This document shows positions 35,460-45,853 of a DNA stretch of 64,000 nucleotides, in pieces. This DNA comes from Sabellastarte sp. h YS-2021 (taxonomy: Eukaryota; Annelida; Polychaeta; Sabellida; Sabellidae). Every line of letters starts with the position of its first letter. The first letter of the stretch is position 1. Below the pieces are notes generated by a model. The model was given only the letters and a program-made list of their open reading frames with translations. It did not search any database and was not told where the DNA came from. Both the position numbers and the translations under genes were made by a program. The stretch lies in the NCBI GenBank assembly GCA_964017235.1, contig OZ024929.1, positions 24,549,464 to 24,613,463 of the forward strand, in the 5' to 3' direction.

Positions 35460-35641
35460 CGAAAAAGGTGCCATAACGTCATACTGTCTAGACAGGAAGG
35501 AAGTACGATGCGCCACCTGGCGAACGCACAGTGTGCCCGGCCCGGCCAGTATGGTTACATACAGGACGACTTTTTCTGTCGTTTGGTGGGGCGGTCTTTG
35601 CCTACCGGATTAGTAATTGTCCATTGGATAGGATGTATTAA
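35460..35641. repeat. DIRS copy S, left inverted terminal repeat
   Basis: Inverted counterpart of 32498-32680. The palindrome at its inner edge is mutated (TAACGTCA). Confidence 0.75.
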
Positions 35642-35854
35642 TGCAATAAAAGTCAATTTTTGTTTATTTGGGGATTTTTATTTTTTTTTTTGTCTTTCTC
35701 ATTTCTCTTTATTCTTTTGGGGTTAATTTTTCATTCTTCCATTATTTTCTTCTTTTTTGCAATGTCTTGAGCCACCTTTTCATATTGACAATGTCTGTTT
35801 TTTTCAAATCATATTCATCTGGAACGCAAACTGTTGCTGTACCCATAAAGTACT

Positions 35855-36470
35855 GTTTTAGGTTTTCCCTTTGCAATCTGGTTCTTCTGAACCCCTCTGA
35901 CCATGCCCATCATTTGGGTTGTCGTCTTGTAGCATTGTGCATTCTCCACAAGTCAAAGGGCTCAACACAGTCTAGTTAAACACCTGTTCCGGAATGTTCA
36001 TATTTCAGTGGGAGTATGGATTCATTAACAATATCTTGAGGGTAAAGGCAATGTCACCCATAAATAAGTAAGGGAGGGCACTGTCTCCTGGAACAATAGA
36101 TTCCTACCTTGGGATGCCTAGCTGGTTGGTTAGAACAGCTTCATAAGGCTGGAATTGGTTGAAGATGGCTGCATCTGAGTTGGCTCCATCGGAGCTAAGG
36201 TCCACCCACAGAAGCTTATAATCCCTGTCTACCAGGGCTAACATGACAATAGAATGGAAGCCTTTATGGTTGAAGTAATGGCTACCGCCAATTCTAAAAC
36301 ATCTGGTGGCTGTACGTTTCCAGTCTAAAGCTCTCAGGGCATGTGGCATGTTCCATCTTTCTCTGAAGACCCTCATTACATCTAGCGATACCTGTGGTGT
36401 ATTGGGAGCTGCTTCAATCTCACCCTGGTAGTCGTCTCTGATGGCCTCATGATAAGATAAGGCATAAATA
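35855..36470 (-). pseudogene. PIF/Harbinger (HARBI1-like) transposase remnant
   Basis: The open part at 36104-36376 contains ERWNMPHALRALDWK, GGSHYFNHKGFHSIVMLALVD, DYKLLWVDLSSDGANSDAAIF and LGIPR. These are the DDE-domain landmarks of PIF/Harbinger nucleases, with the first two acidic residues in the LVD/WVD and SDAAIF regions. Downstream after a stop the same frame gives LPYLFMGDIAFTLKILLMNPYS, the family's GDxAFPL block with the third acidic position, followed by further stops. Upstream, RDDYQGEIEAAPNTP fits the lead-in. The coding is broken and no terminal repeats were found. It sits about 260 bp downstream of the AIMP1 stop codon. Confidence 0.8.
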
Positions 36471-36727
36471 TCAGATTATGGCATTAAATCAGGTCTATAC
36501 TAACCAGACTGAAAACACAGACAATAAAACAAGGACAGCATCTGGTGACTTGCATATATTTTGAAATAACATGAGATTTTAAACACAAAGGAAATTCACT
36601 CTACCAACAGCCAAAGCAGCTGTATTAAATTCCATTAGCTGTAATACTTTCCAAATATGTCATCAATTCATTGATTCACTACATAATGAACACCTGTTAT
36701 ATTTCTACCCAATTGTCTATGTTTCTT

Positions 36728-36897
36728 TTATTTAATTTGGGTGTCCCTCATGGTTGGTACTGTACACAGTCCCTCAATGCCCTTGACCTTCCAAGGCACG
36801 CCTTTGTAAGTGGCCACGCCCTCTGGACTGATTCTCAAGTCTGGCTGCACCTGTTCAAATATCTTCTTCTTGGGATTTAGCTGAGTATCCGGGGTAC
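36728..36897 (-). CDS. AIMP1: AIMP1 terminal exon
   Basis: Acceptor TTATTTCAG ends at 36898; the exon opens with GTACCCCGG, completing the split Gly codon. It runs 170 bp to TAA at 36728-36730. No plus-strand reading of this segment is convincing. Confidence 0.9.
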
Positions 36898-39800
36898 CTG
36901 AAATAAGAAAGGTAACTCAAATGAACCCAAGTCAAAGATATGAAATTAAATAGAAAATTTAATAGGTAAATTAACTTTTTATAAGTTAATACCTTACCTA
37001 ACAGACTCCCGCTACATGCCGGTCCGCAAAACGTCAGAAAAAGATGTCCTGGGTACATCCCTGGTCGGACCGGTAGCGCCCTCTCCACTCACTAGAGGGC
37101 TAATGCTTCCTGTACTCGCCAGGTGGCCATGGCCTCAACACCCTTTGGGTCTGTCTGTGTGGAAGCTATCGAGCAATCTGTTGAGGTTCTCATTCTTGCT
37201 GATATTTACAGTAAAGTTTCCTACCTTGTCAGCAATGGCCGATCTGTACCCATCTATAGTGCTGGGTTGTAACTTCCTGTCCTGAAACAGGTGTAGGAGA
37301 AAATCGGCAATCTGTTCTACAGATGGTGAATGGAAGTCCACCTGATGCGCCTTTACACCATCGAAAACGGCCCACTTTGCTTCATAGACAAATCGGATAG
37401 ACCGTCTTTGAGGAGCTTCAATTCTCGTTGCCACTTGGTCAGAGAAACCTTGTTCCCGGATATTTTTGGCTCTAGGAGCCAGGCATGAAGGTTCAGATTT
37501 TGCAGATCCCAGTGAAGGTTGGCGTTGAACGGTTGGGACAGGAGAACCGGTTGGTTGGGAAGACAAACTGGGATTTGAGATGACATCTCCACCAGATCCC
37601 AGAACCAGGGCATGTTCGGCCAGCCCGGGGCTACTACTATCATCCTGTTGTACCGATGGCTGAGAGCCTTTGTCAGAACATTTGTCAGGAGGGGAACTGG
37701 GGGAATGGCATACAGGTCCAGATCCTCCCATGACAGGGTCAAAGCATCCACGGCCCATGCTTTGGGATTGGGGACTGGGGACACAAACTGAGGTAGTTTG
37801 CAATTATACCTCGTCGCAAATAGGTCCACGTTGGGAAGATGCCATCTGTGGCACATCTGAGCAAAGACATCCGGGTGAAGAGACCACTCCGTCTGAATGA
37901 CCTAACGGTGTCGGGACAGTTTGTCGGCTATCACATTGAGCCAGCCCGGAATGTGACGCGCTCTCAGGCAAATTTCCCTGAGATTGCACCAAGACAGGAG
38001 TCTCCAAAGGAGAGCACATAGAGAGACTGACCACATGCCTCCCTCCTTGTTTATGTAAGCTACCACCGTGGTGTTGTCGGTTGCAACTAAAACTACCCGA
38101 CCCTGGCAGAGGGGTTCGAAGGCCTTTAGGGCCAACAAAACCGCTTTCAATTCCAGGAAATTGATATGCAGTCTGCTTTCCGGCACAGACCAACCGCCCC
38201 TTGCGGTATAGTCTAAATGTGCACCCCAACCTTCGTTTGATGCGTCTGTAAAGATCTGAACCGTGTGACGAAGGGAGTGCAAGTTTTGGCCTGGCAGGTC
38301 GTTTTCCTCTTTTAACCACCAAAGCAGGTGGGGATGAAGGGATCTGGGGATCGGGATGACTTTCTCCAAGGATTCCGGGATGTGCCAATGGTTCTTCAGG
38401 TGCCATTGGATGGGTCTCATGTGGAGACGTCCAGAAGAAAGCTGTTTTTCCGTCTTACCGAACTGTCTTACCGAACAACTGGACCTCTCCAGTATGGAAT
38501 TGATTTTGGAGTTCAGAGCTTCCCATCTTTCCGGGGTGGGTCTGACTACTCCTTGGATCAAATCGTACTGGTAGCCCACGAAATTGAAGATCTGTTTGGG
38601 TTCTAGCTCTGATTTCTTGAGGTTCATGACCCAACCCAATTCCTGACACAAGGCTAGAAGGGTTTGGGTATCTTGAAAACATGTCTCTTTGTCCCTTGCC
38701 CGGATCAGCCAGTCATCCAGGTACTGGTGCATTCGGATGTTCCTTGCCTGAGCCATGAGTTTCACCTCCTTGACCACAATCCTGAACTCCATGGCCTGTA
38801 GGAGCTGTAGAGAGGCCAAACGGGAGAGCTCGAAACTGGAAGGTTTGGTCCTGATAATGGAACCGGAGGAACTTCCTTGAGTTTGGACTGATGTGAAAGT
38901 AGGCGTCGCTGAAGTCGAGCGACATCACCCACTCTCCTTGTTGTAAAGATAGACGAATTGACTCGGGGGTTTCCATTTTGAAAGTTTTGACCTTGAGGAA
39001 CCGGTTGAGGGCACTGAGATCTAAGATTGGCCACCATTTTTGATTTGGTTTGGGGACAATGAAAAGCCTGTTGTAAAACCCCAGAGAGGACTGAACCCAT
39101 ACTTTTTCTACAGCTTGTTTCTGAAGGAGGGAATGCAATGCCTCCTGCAGGTAGCTGTTCCTGAGGGGATTGGCATATCCGCTCCTTATCAGAGGTACCC
39201 TGGTGAGAGGAGGTTTTAGCCCAAATGGAAGATTGTACCCTTCTTTCAGGATCGATACTACCCTTGGACTTGAACCCTTTTGGGCCCACACCTGCCAAAA
39301 CTTTTGCAGTCGGGCCCCCACAGGCAGACCTTCTTCAGCACTGAGGACATTTGTCACAGGAGGGGCAGAAGGAGACAAATCTACAGAAAAAGCATCTTTC
39401 ACAGGCTTTATTAGGCCATTTTCTGAATTTACACTGGAACTTACACCTTTCTTTTGGGTGGCCCGTTCAAAAACACAGAAAGTGCAGGAGTTGCAACATT
39501 TATGTAATTTACATTTTGACTCCTCACAAGAACATTTAGAACACACAGAACATTTAGCATCTTTCAAACAAACTGAACAATGCTTCAAAGGTCCTGGGTT
39601 TGAACAAAATTTACACAGTAATTGTCATTTTTTGTTATTCCCTTTGAAAGCCTTGGGGTTACGACCTCCTGAGGAGGCACCTCTACCCCTACCCCTGCTG
39701 TTACGATTCCTTCCAAAGGAGCGCCAGGCTGGGACTTCTGAGTCTTGAGCGGTAGGAGCCGGCCTCCCGGTAGGAGCCGATTCCCGGTTGCGGTTGCAAC

Positions 39801-42800
39801 CGCCCTGGTAAGGTTGATACCCATTCTGTTTCCTTGACCCGTATCCGCCATGGCCCGATCTGTCTCAAATTTGGCAATTTCCTCCTCAGCCCTATGGACC
39901 ATATCATCCGGGAAAAGACCAGAGGAATTGAGAGGGCTATTACGCAGAGCACACCAAGTGTCCGGCTTTATGCCTTTTTTAGGTGATCCAAGTAGGCATC
40001 CCGTCTAAGGAGCATAATGTTCTCTATCTGCACAAACAGGATATCCGCTAGGAAACAGTGTGAGGCAGGAAATGTGAGGAAGATAAAACCCCTGTAGGTG
40101 GGGGATGAGTAACCTTCAATTGGACCGGGGAAAACACCGGTGCAATATTTCCTACTGTTGAAACAGGTTGAGCAGAATTAGGGTTAGAACCCGTGGTTAG
40201 CAAAGCCTCAATATGAGCAAATTGAGTAGACCACTCATCTTTTAAGTCAGATATTTCCTTCTTAAATGAGTCTTCCACAGAAACATTACTTGGTGAAGAA
40301 GCAACAGAGGCTACAGACTGATTTAAGTCCACGGGGACCTACCACACTGACCTGTGACGGATCAATCAAAACATCACTTTTGGAAGATTTCTTTTCCTTC
40401 CAAAGTTTATAAGTGGGCGTGGCCAGTTGTTTCCGCTGCTCTGGTGTCAGCATCAAGCAAGCTGCGCAGTCGTCCTTCCCTTGTACACAGGGGTCTGATC
40501 CAGAACCCTTCTCTGCAACGTGCACAACGAACGTGAGTATCAAAGCCGGCCATGATGTGGCCGCAGCTTCCTTTTCTCTGGCCGGACGATGCCATGATAT
40601 CCAAAAACAAACGTCACAGTAATATAAGCACCTCACACAAATAACAGTATATAAACTGAATTTAACCCTTGACTTGAAAAAACACTTTCAAGAAGTTTCG
40701 CACCAAACGAAAAAGAGGCCATGACGTCATGGCCACCTGGCGAGTACAGGAAGCATTAGCCCTCTAGTGAGTGGAGAGGGCGGTACCGGTCCGACCGGAG
40801 ATATACCCAGGACGTCTTTTTCTGACGTTTGGCAGACTGGCTCGCGCCGGCATATAGCAGGAGTCTGTTAGGTAAGAAGTATTAACCCAATAAAAATTTG
40901 GATTAATTTTTCTACGAATTATTTCTCTAAAAATTTAGATAGGCATCTAGTCTGTGATGACAAGGAAGGTCAAAGTAAGAGCTGTACATCCCACTCAACA
41001 GTCAGGGTCACACTGGGACAGGCCCTCACTATTGCCACTTGTGGGAGTCAAGTCCACACAGAAGTATTAGATACTAAACTTGCTAACCATAAGGCTACCA
41101 AGGACATCTTTATAGAGACAAATAAACTGAAGCCTAACTATGAGTAAGTTTTGCATCCCTCTATACAAGCCCTGTCCTCCGAAACTGCAACCAATGGAAA
41201 CAAACTTTTTTGATATCCAATTAAAGTCTCAGATTCAATCTCAGCATCTTTAACACAACTTGTTTTGGAACAAATACTGTATAAGTTAAGAAAAGAGCAT
41301 CAGAGATGCCCGTAGCCCACAGCCTGGGGAAGCAGTTTTCAACACCATGAGATATAGAAGTAGTAAAACAGTACAAAGATCAGGATACTTTCAGTGCAGT
41401 GTTAGCTATGTTTAAGTAGAGAAAATAAGTTCTAAGAGAAAGAAAATGTGTGTAAAGATACAGTATTAAAATAAGACAATTCAATAGCAACATGACAGCA
41501 TTAATCAGAAAACTAAAAATTATGAAGCTGTAAAATTTATTAATTGGAGAATAGCTGTCAATGGAAATAGCACAATTATGTATGTACATATAAGAATATT
41601 AATAAGTTGTAGCAATCAATATATTATTGTATTGCATTTGTGGCCAGTTGCAAGATGCATCCACCGTAAAATGACAAGTAACATGGTTTTGAAGATAAAC
41701 AGCATTTTAATAATTGAGCTATAAGAACTTTTGGCTTTTTCCCATTGCAAACCTCTAGGACCAATAACAAGGGAGATATAGGCACTTTTAAAGTCCGCTC
41801 CGCGGGCTACTTCGGCACTCTGCGGATGACTTTGAATTAAGAGCTTCAAGGTCAAATGTCTGCAAGGGGGAAGGGGACATGTATATCTATTATACATATC
41901 ATCTATGAGGAAATACAACCTTCTACCTATGAGAACAAGCCATTAGAAAAAGGTAGATACTTTTCAAAGGTATGTCCGCAGCGCCCATCTTGTTTTACAG
42001 AATGAGGCTAATTTCAGTCCCAGAGAAGCTTACCTCCCAATGAAGATATCCTTAAGCACTTTTAAATTTGGCTCTCCTCCTTTGACCTTGAAGGAATGGC
42101 CCAAGGCCAAATTTGGTGAACCTAGCTGGCGTAATTTTCCACAAGAGTGTGTTAACGTCAAAAATATCTCTATGCGTGGCGGCGGCGGCAGCATAGCAAA
42201 CGCTAAACCATAGTATCCACAGGATGCCTCCAGTGGATACAATAATACGGGAGAAAAGGCACTTTTTATGACTAACAAAGAAATGCCCGTGGCAGCCACA
42301 TTGTTTTTCAAAATGAGGCCAAAAATATTCCCAGGAAAGATATTATGGTTATGAATATCTCCTGCAAATTTAAGAAGTCTTGCTATAATATTTTCTTCGT
42401 TAGAGCGTTAACGGTGAAATCTCTCTACACACTGCTGTGGCGGCGGAATAATGAAGCTATTTGGTGGATATAAATATGGCAGGTGAACACACTTCGGCAG
42501 AGCCAATGTTAAAGGTCCGAAACCTGATACACCTACACCCTGTAACCAATGTCCCTACCAAGTGACAACCTTCTACGCCTTACAGAATCCAAGAAATAGA
42601 CAAGATTTTAAAACTCAAGGTCACTACGACAAGGCTAAAGGTCAAATCAAGATTACACCATGATGTTGCACACCTACAACCCACAATCAATGTTCCTAAC
42701 AAGCAAGAATTTCCTACATCTTACGGTTGCTGAGATAAAGCCTGGATAAGACTGTATAGGTCAAGGTCACTACAACAAAGTCAAAGGTCAAATCAAGGTC

Positions 42801-43701
42801 ACATTATGACGTTGCATACCTACAACCTCTAACCTATGTCTCTAATAAGTATCAACTTATTACATCTAACGGTTTCCGAGATATAGCCTGGAAAAGATTT
42901 TAAAGGTCAAGGTCACTATGGAAAAGGTCAAATCAAGGTTAGCCTATAATGCTGCACAACTATGACCCCCAACCAATATTACTACCAAGTATCAATTTCC
43001 TACACCTTACGGTTTCCATGATAGAGCCCAGACAAGATTTTCAAACTCAAGGTCACTATGGCAAGGTCAAATCAAGATCATATTATGACATTGCACACTT
43101 AAAACCAGCAACCAATGTCCCTCCCAAGTATCAACTATCTACTACACCTTACAGTTTCCGACATATTGCCCGGACAAGATTTTATAGGTCAAGGTCACTA
43201 TGGCAAGGTCACAGGTCATATCAAGGTAACAACCTGACCTTGCACATCTACAACCCCCAACCAATGTCAATACCAAGTATCAACTTCCTGCACCTTATGG
43301 TTCAAGATATTGCCCAGACAAATTTTTAGAGGTCAAGGTCACTACGGCAAGGTCATAGGTCAAATCAAGGTCACTTCCTACACCTTATGGTTTCTGAGAT
43401 ACAGCTCAGACCAATATTTCCTGCAGCCTGCCTGCCCATGCACCCGCCCGCCCATCCGGACACCACGGGTTAAAATAATACCCCAACAGCCCTCAAGGTT
43501 CTACCGTACTTGAAAATAGTTACACCACTCACCTTCATAACCCTCCACATACACCTTGTCCCCTACACTGACACCAGTAGGTGGCTCTATGATCTCTACT
43601 TTTTCTGGCGTACTGCCGCACATGATCATCCCCTCGGAGTAAATACCTCGCATCTTGGCCGGCTTCAAGTTACACATGAAAATAGCGATACGGTCACGCA
43701 T
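36728..43701 (-). CDS. AIMP1: AIMP1 (EMAPII-type tRNA-binding protein), last two exons
   Basis: Two minus-strand exons, 43533-43701 and 36728-36897, join in frame through a split Gly codon (G + GT). Together they encode 112 residues of the C-terminal EMAPII/tRNA-binding domain. CNLKPAKMRG, EGMIMCGSTPEKVEIIEPP and GDKVYVEGYEG come from the first exon. LNPKKKIFEQVQPDL, GVATYKGVPW and the terminus TMRDTQIK come from the second. The end resembles AIMP1 (family ends in TMSNSGIK-like sequence) more than the tyrosyl-tRNA synthetase C-domain. In animals AIMP1 is a scaffold of the multi-tRNA synthetase complex and can be released as the cytokine EMAPII. Upstream exons, including the rest of the tRNA-binding fold, were not found up to 47.7 kb. 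The 6.6-kb intron is nearly all mobile DNA. The stop codon overlaps an AATAAA hexamer (36727-36732). Confidence 0.88.
36988..37133. repeat. DIRS copy L, right inverted terminal repeat
   Basis: Reverse complement of 40733-40886 with a few substitutions and small indels. It lies about 90 bp from the AIMP1 splice acceptor. Confidence 0.85.
37135..37856 (-). pseudogene. DIRS tyrosine recombinase N-terminal part, truncated
   Basis: Two overlapping frames carry the linker (VDLFATRYNCKLPQFVSPVP) and the recombinase core-binding region (QDRKLQPSTIDGYRSAIADK, NLNRLLDSFHTDRPKGC). The sequence ends there at the terminal repeat, so the catalytic Arg, HxxR and Tyr are absent. Copy S at 33253-33855 continues past the corresponding point. 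Confidence 0.8.
37902..39588 (-). pseudogene. DIRS reverse transcriptase-RNase H, frameshifted
   Basis: The 38713-39588 frame has a Cys-rich N-terminal segment (about residues 1-45, KHCSVCLKDAKCSVC), then RT blocks: FIVPKPNQKWWPILDLSALN, MSLDFSDAYFHI and LPFGLSTAPT. A frameshift near 38830 moves coding to the 37902-38819 frame. That frame has the catalytic YLDDWL box, GWVMNLKKSELEP and the RNase H blocks IFTDASNEGWGAHLD, INFLELKAVLLAL, VATDNTTVVAYIN and HIPGWLNVIADKLSR. The catalytic aspartates of both domains look present; only the frame is broken. Positions between gag and the recombinase are as expected for DIRS. Confidence 0.88.
39590..40600 (-). pseudogene. DIRS gag-like ORF, broken
   Basis: It opens with MASSGQRKGSCGHIM, then a short Cys/His segment (HVRCARC, then KDDCAACLMLTPEQRKQL in another frame). 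It continues through 40048-40332 (EISDLKDEWSTQFAHIEALL, possibly coiled coil) and a Gly/Arg/Pro-rich end at 39585-39902. At least three frame changes are visible, so no intact product is made. The Cys/His N-terminus is usual for DIRS ORF1; function is inferred from position. Confidence 0.65.
40733..40886. repeat. DIRS copy L, left inverted terminal repeat
   Basis: Counterpart of 36988-37133. An intact TGACGTCA palindrome (40722-40729) lies at its inner edge, as in copy S. Confidence 0.85.
40988..41105 (-). mobile_element. tRNA-derived SINE, antisense copy in the AIMP1 intron
   Basis: ACTCAACAGTCAGGGTCACA, GCCACTTGTGGGAGTCAAG and CTTGCTAACCATAAGGCTAC align with the copies at 7.7, 11.7 and 18.8 kb in the same order. 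Confidence 0.5.
41290..43497 (-). mobile_element. R2 element with R4 segment (composite) in the AIMP1 intron
   Basis: R2 flank with GCATCAGAGATGC (41297-41309) and flank sequence to about 41690. An R4 right-end segment follows at 41730-42240, with its hairpin at 42213-42240 (11 of 12 pairs). A second R4-like tail lies at 42290-42475, and an R2 array at 42490-43450. The array anchor TCAAGGTCAC sits at 42614, 42761, 42907, 43048, 43189 and 43333. The element ends at about 43497 with half of the R2 terminal hairpin (minus strand GAGGGCTGTTGGGGTATT); the other arm is missing. Orientation is opposite to the 8-kb copy on the plus strand. Confidence 0.65.
43533..43701 (-). CDS. AIMP1: AIMP1 penultimate exon
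   Basis: Flanked by acceptor TTTTCCAG (43702-43709) and donor GTGAGT (43532-43527); 169 bp. The ATG at its first base aligns with an internal residue of the family (before the RDRIAIF strand), so it is not taken as the start codon. Confidence 0.9.
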
Positions 43702-45037
43702 CTGGAAAACAGGGACAGAATGACAGGCATTTTAACACATAGTAGTTGGGATAAATCATATACAGAAAGGTGTGCTTCACTTCTGTAGGCTGCTGCATAA
43801 ATAAATACAGACATACTGTTACATATCTGTAAAACGAAGAATGACAGGTGTATTAACGTTTGTTGAATTAATACAATGAATTGAACATATAGTTATCACT
43901 GCTATGTACATATACATATGGAAAACCTAGAAAAAAAACTTTACTGGTTACCTCAAATGTTAAGAAAAAAGATGGTGACCCAACTGCATGTCTGCAAAAC
44001 ATATGCAGCAAGAACAAAGCTACTTGAACTTTTGTCTAACAAAAGGTATAGATACATGAAGAGAAAAACATTACTTTATTTCCAAAATAAATAGTTCTGT
44101 GAAAGTTTTAACTTCACAAAAGTTTAATAAAGAGGCTTTAATGCGTACATTTTAGTTTTTATAAACTTTCCCTGAAATTCTGCATCAGACCGTTGTGAGT
44201 TATGTTAAGTACGACTTTAAAGAGGTCCTTATGATTTACACAAGACACTTTTGATAAACAACATTTTATTGATGCAATAAGCCAATATGCAGATTATATT
44301 CCCATGGGAATGCAACAATGTTAAAGTTATGGTTGTACATGTTAATTACATCTCGTAAAACAGTTAACTTCATATCAATATAGGCCCCGAGTGCCTTTCA
44401 CATGTCATCATGTGCTGTATATGAGCCCACACAGAGGGAATACCACATTAGTTAACAACTCTCTGACATCTCGAATGTTGGAAAGCAAGCCTTCAGAATT
44501 CACTCTATAGATTGGTTAACATTACATTGTCATAGGTTCACTACTGTGGTTTTTGTTCTGGGATGAAAATCCATAAAGTTTCGCATTTGTCACAGATGTT
44601 ATTAACAAGAATCAACACACCCATCTGGCTGTTGAGGCATTATGTATCACCTGTTTGACAGTTAAATCCCTTATGAATAGTTCACTGTAGTAATATGTAC
44701 ATTAATTATCTGGTACTTCTTATGCATTTGTCATGTTATTTATTTCACTATCACTTCTGACAGAAGAATCAATCATTCTAATTGGTCTTTAACCCTTCAA
44801 CTTTGGGTTTAACTCCAAAAGTTTAAAATATCTCTCTTTCAAATTGGTAAAAATCTTTATGTTCAGTCAGTTCACATGCAGATGTAGTTGAATTTAAACA
44901 CAGTGGAGCCTTAGTGCTAAAAACAGCCAGCTACTTTCTTATATTATACACTCGAGCCTCTATCATCCAACCTTCTAAGGCTTCTATTCTCCAAATATTC
45001 AATTTTATGAAATCATTCGCACTTTCCTAAGTTTGTA
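43702..45037. other. No feature recognised (upstream AIMP1 intron?)
   Basis: Searched on the minus strand for the preceding AIMP1 exon (first half of the tRNA-binding fold) without success. AT-rich, with only short frames. It probably belongs to an AIMP1 intron. Confidence 0.35.
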
Positions 45038-45851
45038 CAGTAGAACCTCGATTATCCGCCCCTCTATCATCTGAATCTCTGGATTAAACAAACCAAAATC
45101 TTGTCTCCCTACTGGCAGTACATATAATGCACAGTCCAGCATGAGCGATAATACAGGATTTTACACATTCATGGAAACCATTAATTCTAGTAATTTATAA
45201 AACATACCGTCCATTGAAAAAGCCGAACTTCTTTTATCTTTAATGCCATTGTTTCAATTGGGGAGGGATTAATTCATTTATGCGGCCCCACTCCACAACT
45301 TCTTTCATAATGCATCAATCACTGAAAGCGTGTTCAACTGGGTGTTGCATTATTAATCTTCCAGAGTAGATGAATTCACAGACTAACATGCATTGAAATA
45401 ATGTCAAGAAGGCATTACACATACCAACCAAACCTAACCAATCACTGAAGACGAAATCACTTGGGGTTTTACAATGAATAATCTCCCGGAGCTTTTTAAT
45501 GGACAAAATACATGACTACATTTATCAAAAATGAAACGTGAATTATGTGTGTACCACCGAACACACCCAGCTCATGTCCACATAATATTGTAAACAAGGT
45601 AAATATATACAGATGTGAAGGAAATAAGTCACAATTAGAAGGTCAGTAGGTTATATTGCATAAATATATTAAACTGCTTTATCAGTGACCACCCAGGTGT
45701 ATGTTAAAACATAAAATGATATTCCCTCAATTATCGTCCACCTGGTAACCCTTAGATGGTGAATTTTGAGTTCATTCATCTATCCGAACCCCTCGATTAT
45801 CTGACCGGATTGTTTGTCTCCCAAACAGTTCAGATAATTGAGGTTCTACTG
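45038..45851. mobile_element. Non-autonomous pogo/Tc1-like element
   Basis: Ends CAGTAGAACCTCGATTATCC (45038 on) and, read on the minus strand, CAGTAGAACCTCAATTATCT (from 45851) are inverted repeats with about two mismatches in 20. TA dinucleotides at 45036-45037 and 45852-45853 give the target duplication. The interior (814 bp in all) has no transposase frame. Sub-terminal GATTATCTGA-like words recur inside both ends. Confidence 0.75.
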
Positions 45852-45853
45852 TA

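Larger units (their letters stand above)
32498..35641 (-). mobile_element. Internally deleted DIRS-like retrotransposon (copy S)
   Basis: Inverted terminal repeats lie at 32498-32680 and 35460-35641. Both share, read inwards, CAATTACTAATCCGGT, AACGACAGAAAAAGTCG, GCGCCACCTGG/CCAGGTGGCGC and CTGTCTAGACAG. Minus-strand content in order: a few bases of the gag start (35290-35340, compare 40550-40600), then RNase H, then tyrosine recombinase. Most of gag and all of the reverse transcriptase fingers and palm are missing. A MITE sits within at about 33985-34405. Near 32738-32762 an inverted copy of the terminus (CCATTGGACAGGGTATTAAC) may be the internal complementary region known from DIRS elements; that part is tentative. 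Confidence 0.8.
36988..40886 (-). mobile_element. DIRS-like retrotransposon, copy L (RT-bearing, recombinase-truncated)
   Basis: Inverted terminal repeats at 36988-37133 and 40733-40886 share CCACCTGGCGAGTACAGGAA, AGCATTAGCCCTCTAGTGAG and GGAGTCTGTTAGGTAAG. Minus-strand order is gag-like ORF, reverse transcriptase, RNase H, then the N-terminal part of a tyrosine recombinase. The right repeat starts immediately after the recombinase core-binding domain, so the catalytic half is lost. All three coding parts have frameshifts. Inverted repeats, YLDD reverse transcriptase and tyrosine recombinase are defining DIRS traits; LTR elements carry integrase instead. Confidence 0.88.
36898..43532 (-). other. 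AIMP1 last intron, almost entirely mobile DNA
   Basis: Contents from the donor: 36 bp of unassigned sequence, an R2/R4 composite (41290-43497), a SINE (40988-41105), a DIRS element (36988-40886), and about 90 bp before the acceptor. The DIRS element is oriented the same way as the gene (minus). Confidence 0.8.

Noticed and set aside
36671-36880. Plus-strand frame overlapping the terminal AIMP1 exon
   Set aside because: The minus strand gives a family match, a proper acceptor and an in-frame join to the upstream exon. The plus frame is its shadow.
43533-43701. Assignment to the C-terminal domain of tyrosyl-tRNA synthetase
   Set aside because: The domain is shared, but the second exon ends like AIMP1 (short tail after the TM motif) and the SPEK-type segment (STPEKVEI) favours AIMP1. 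Not excluded without the upstream exons.
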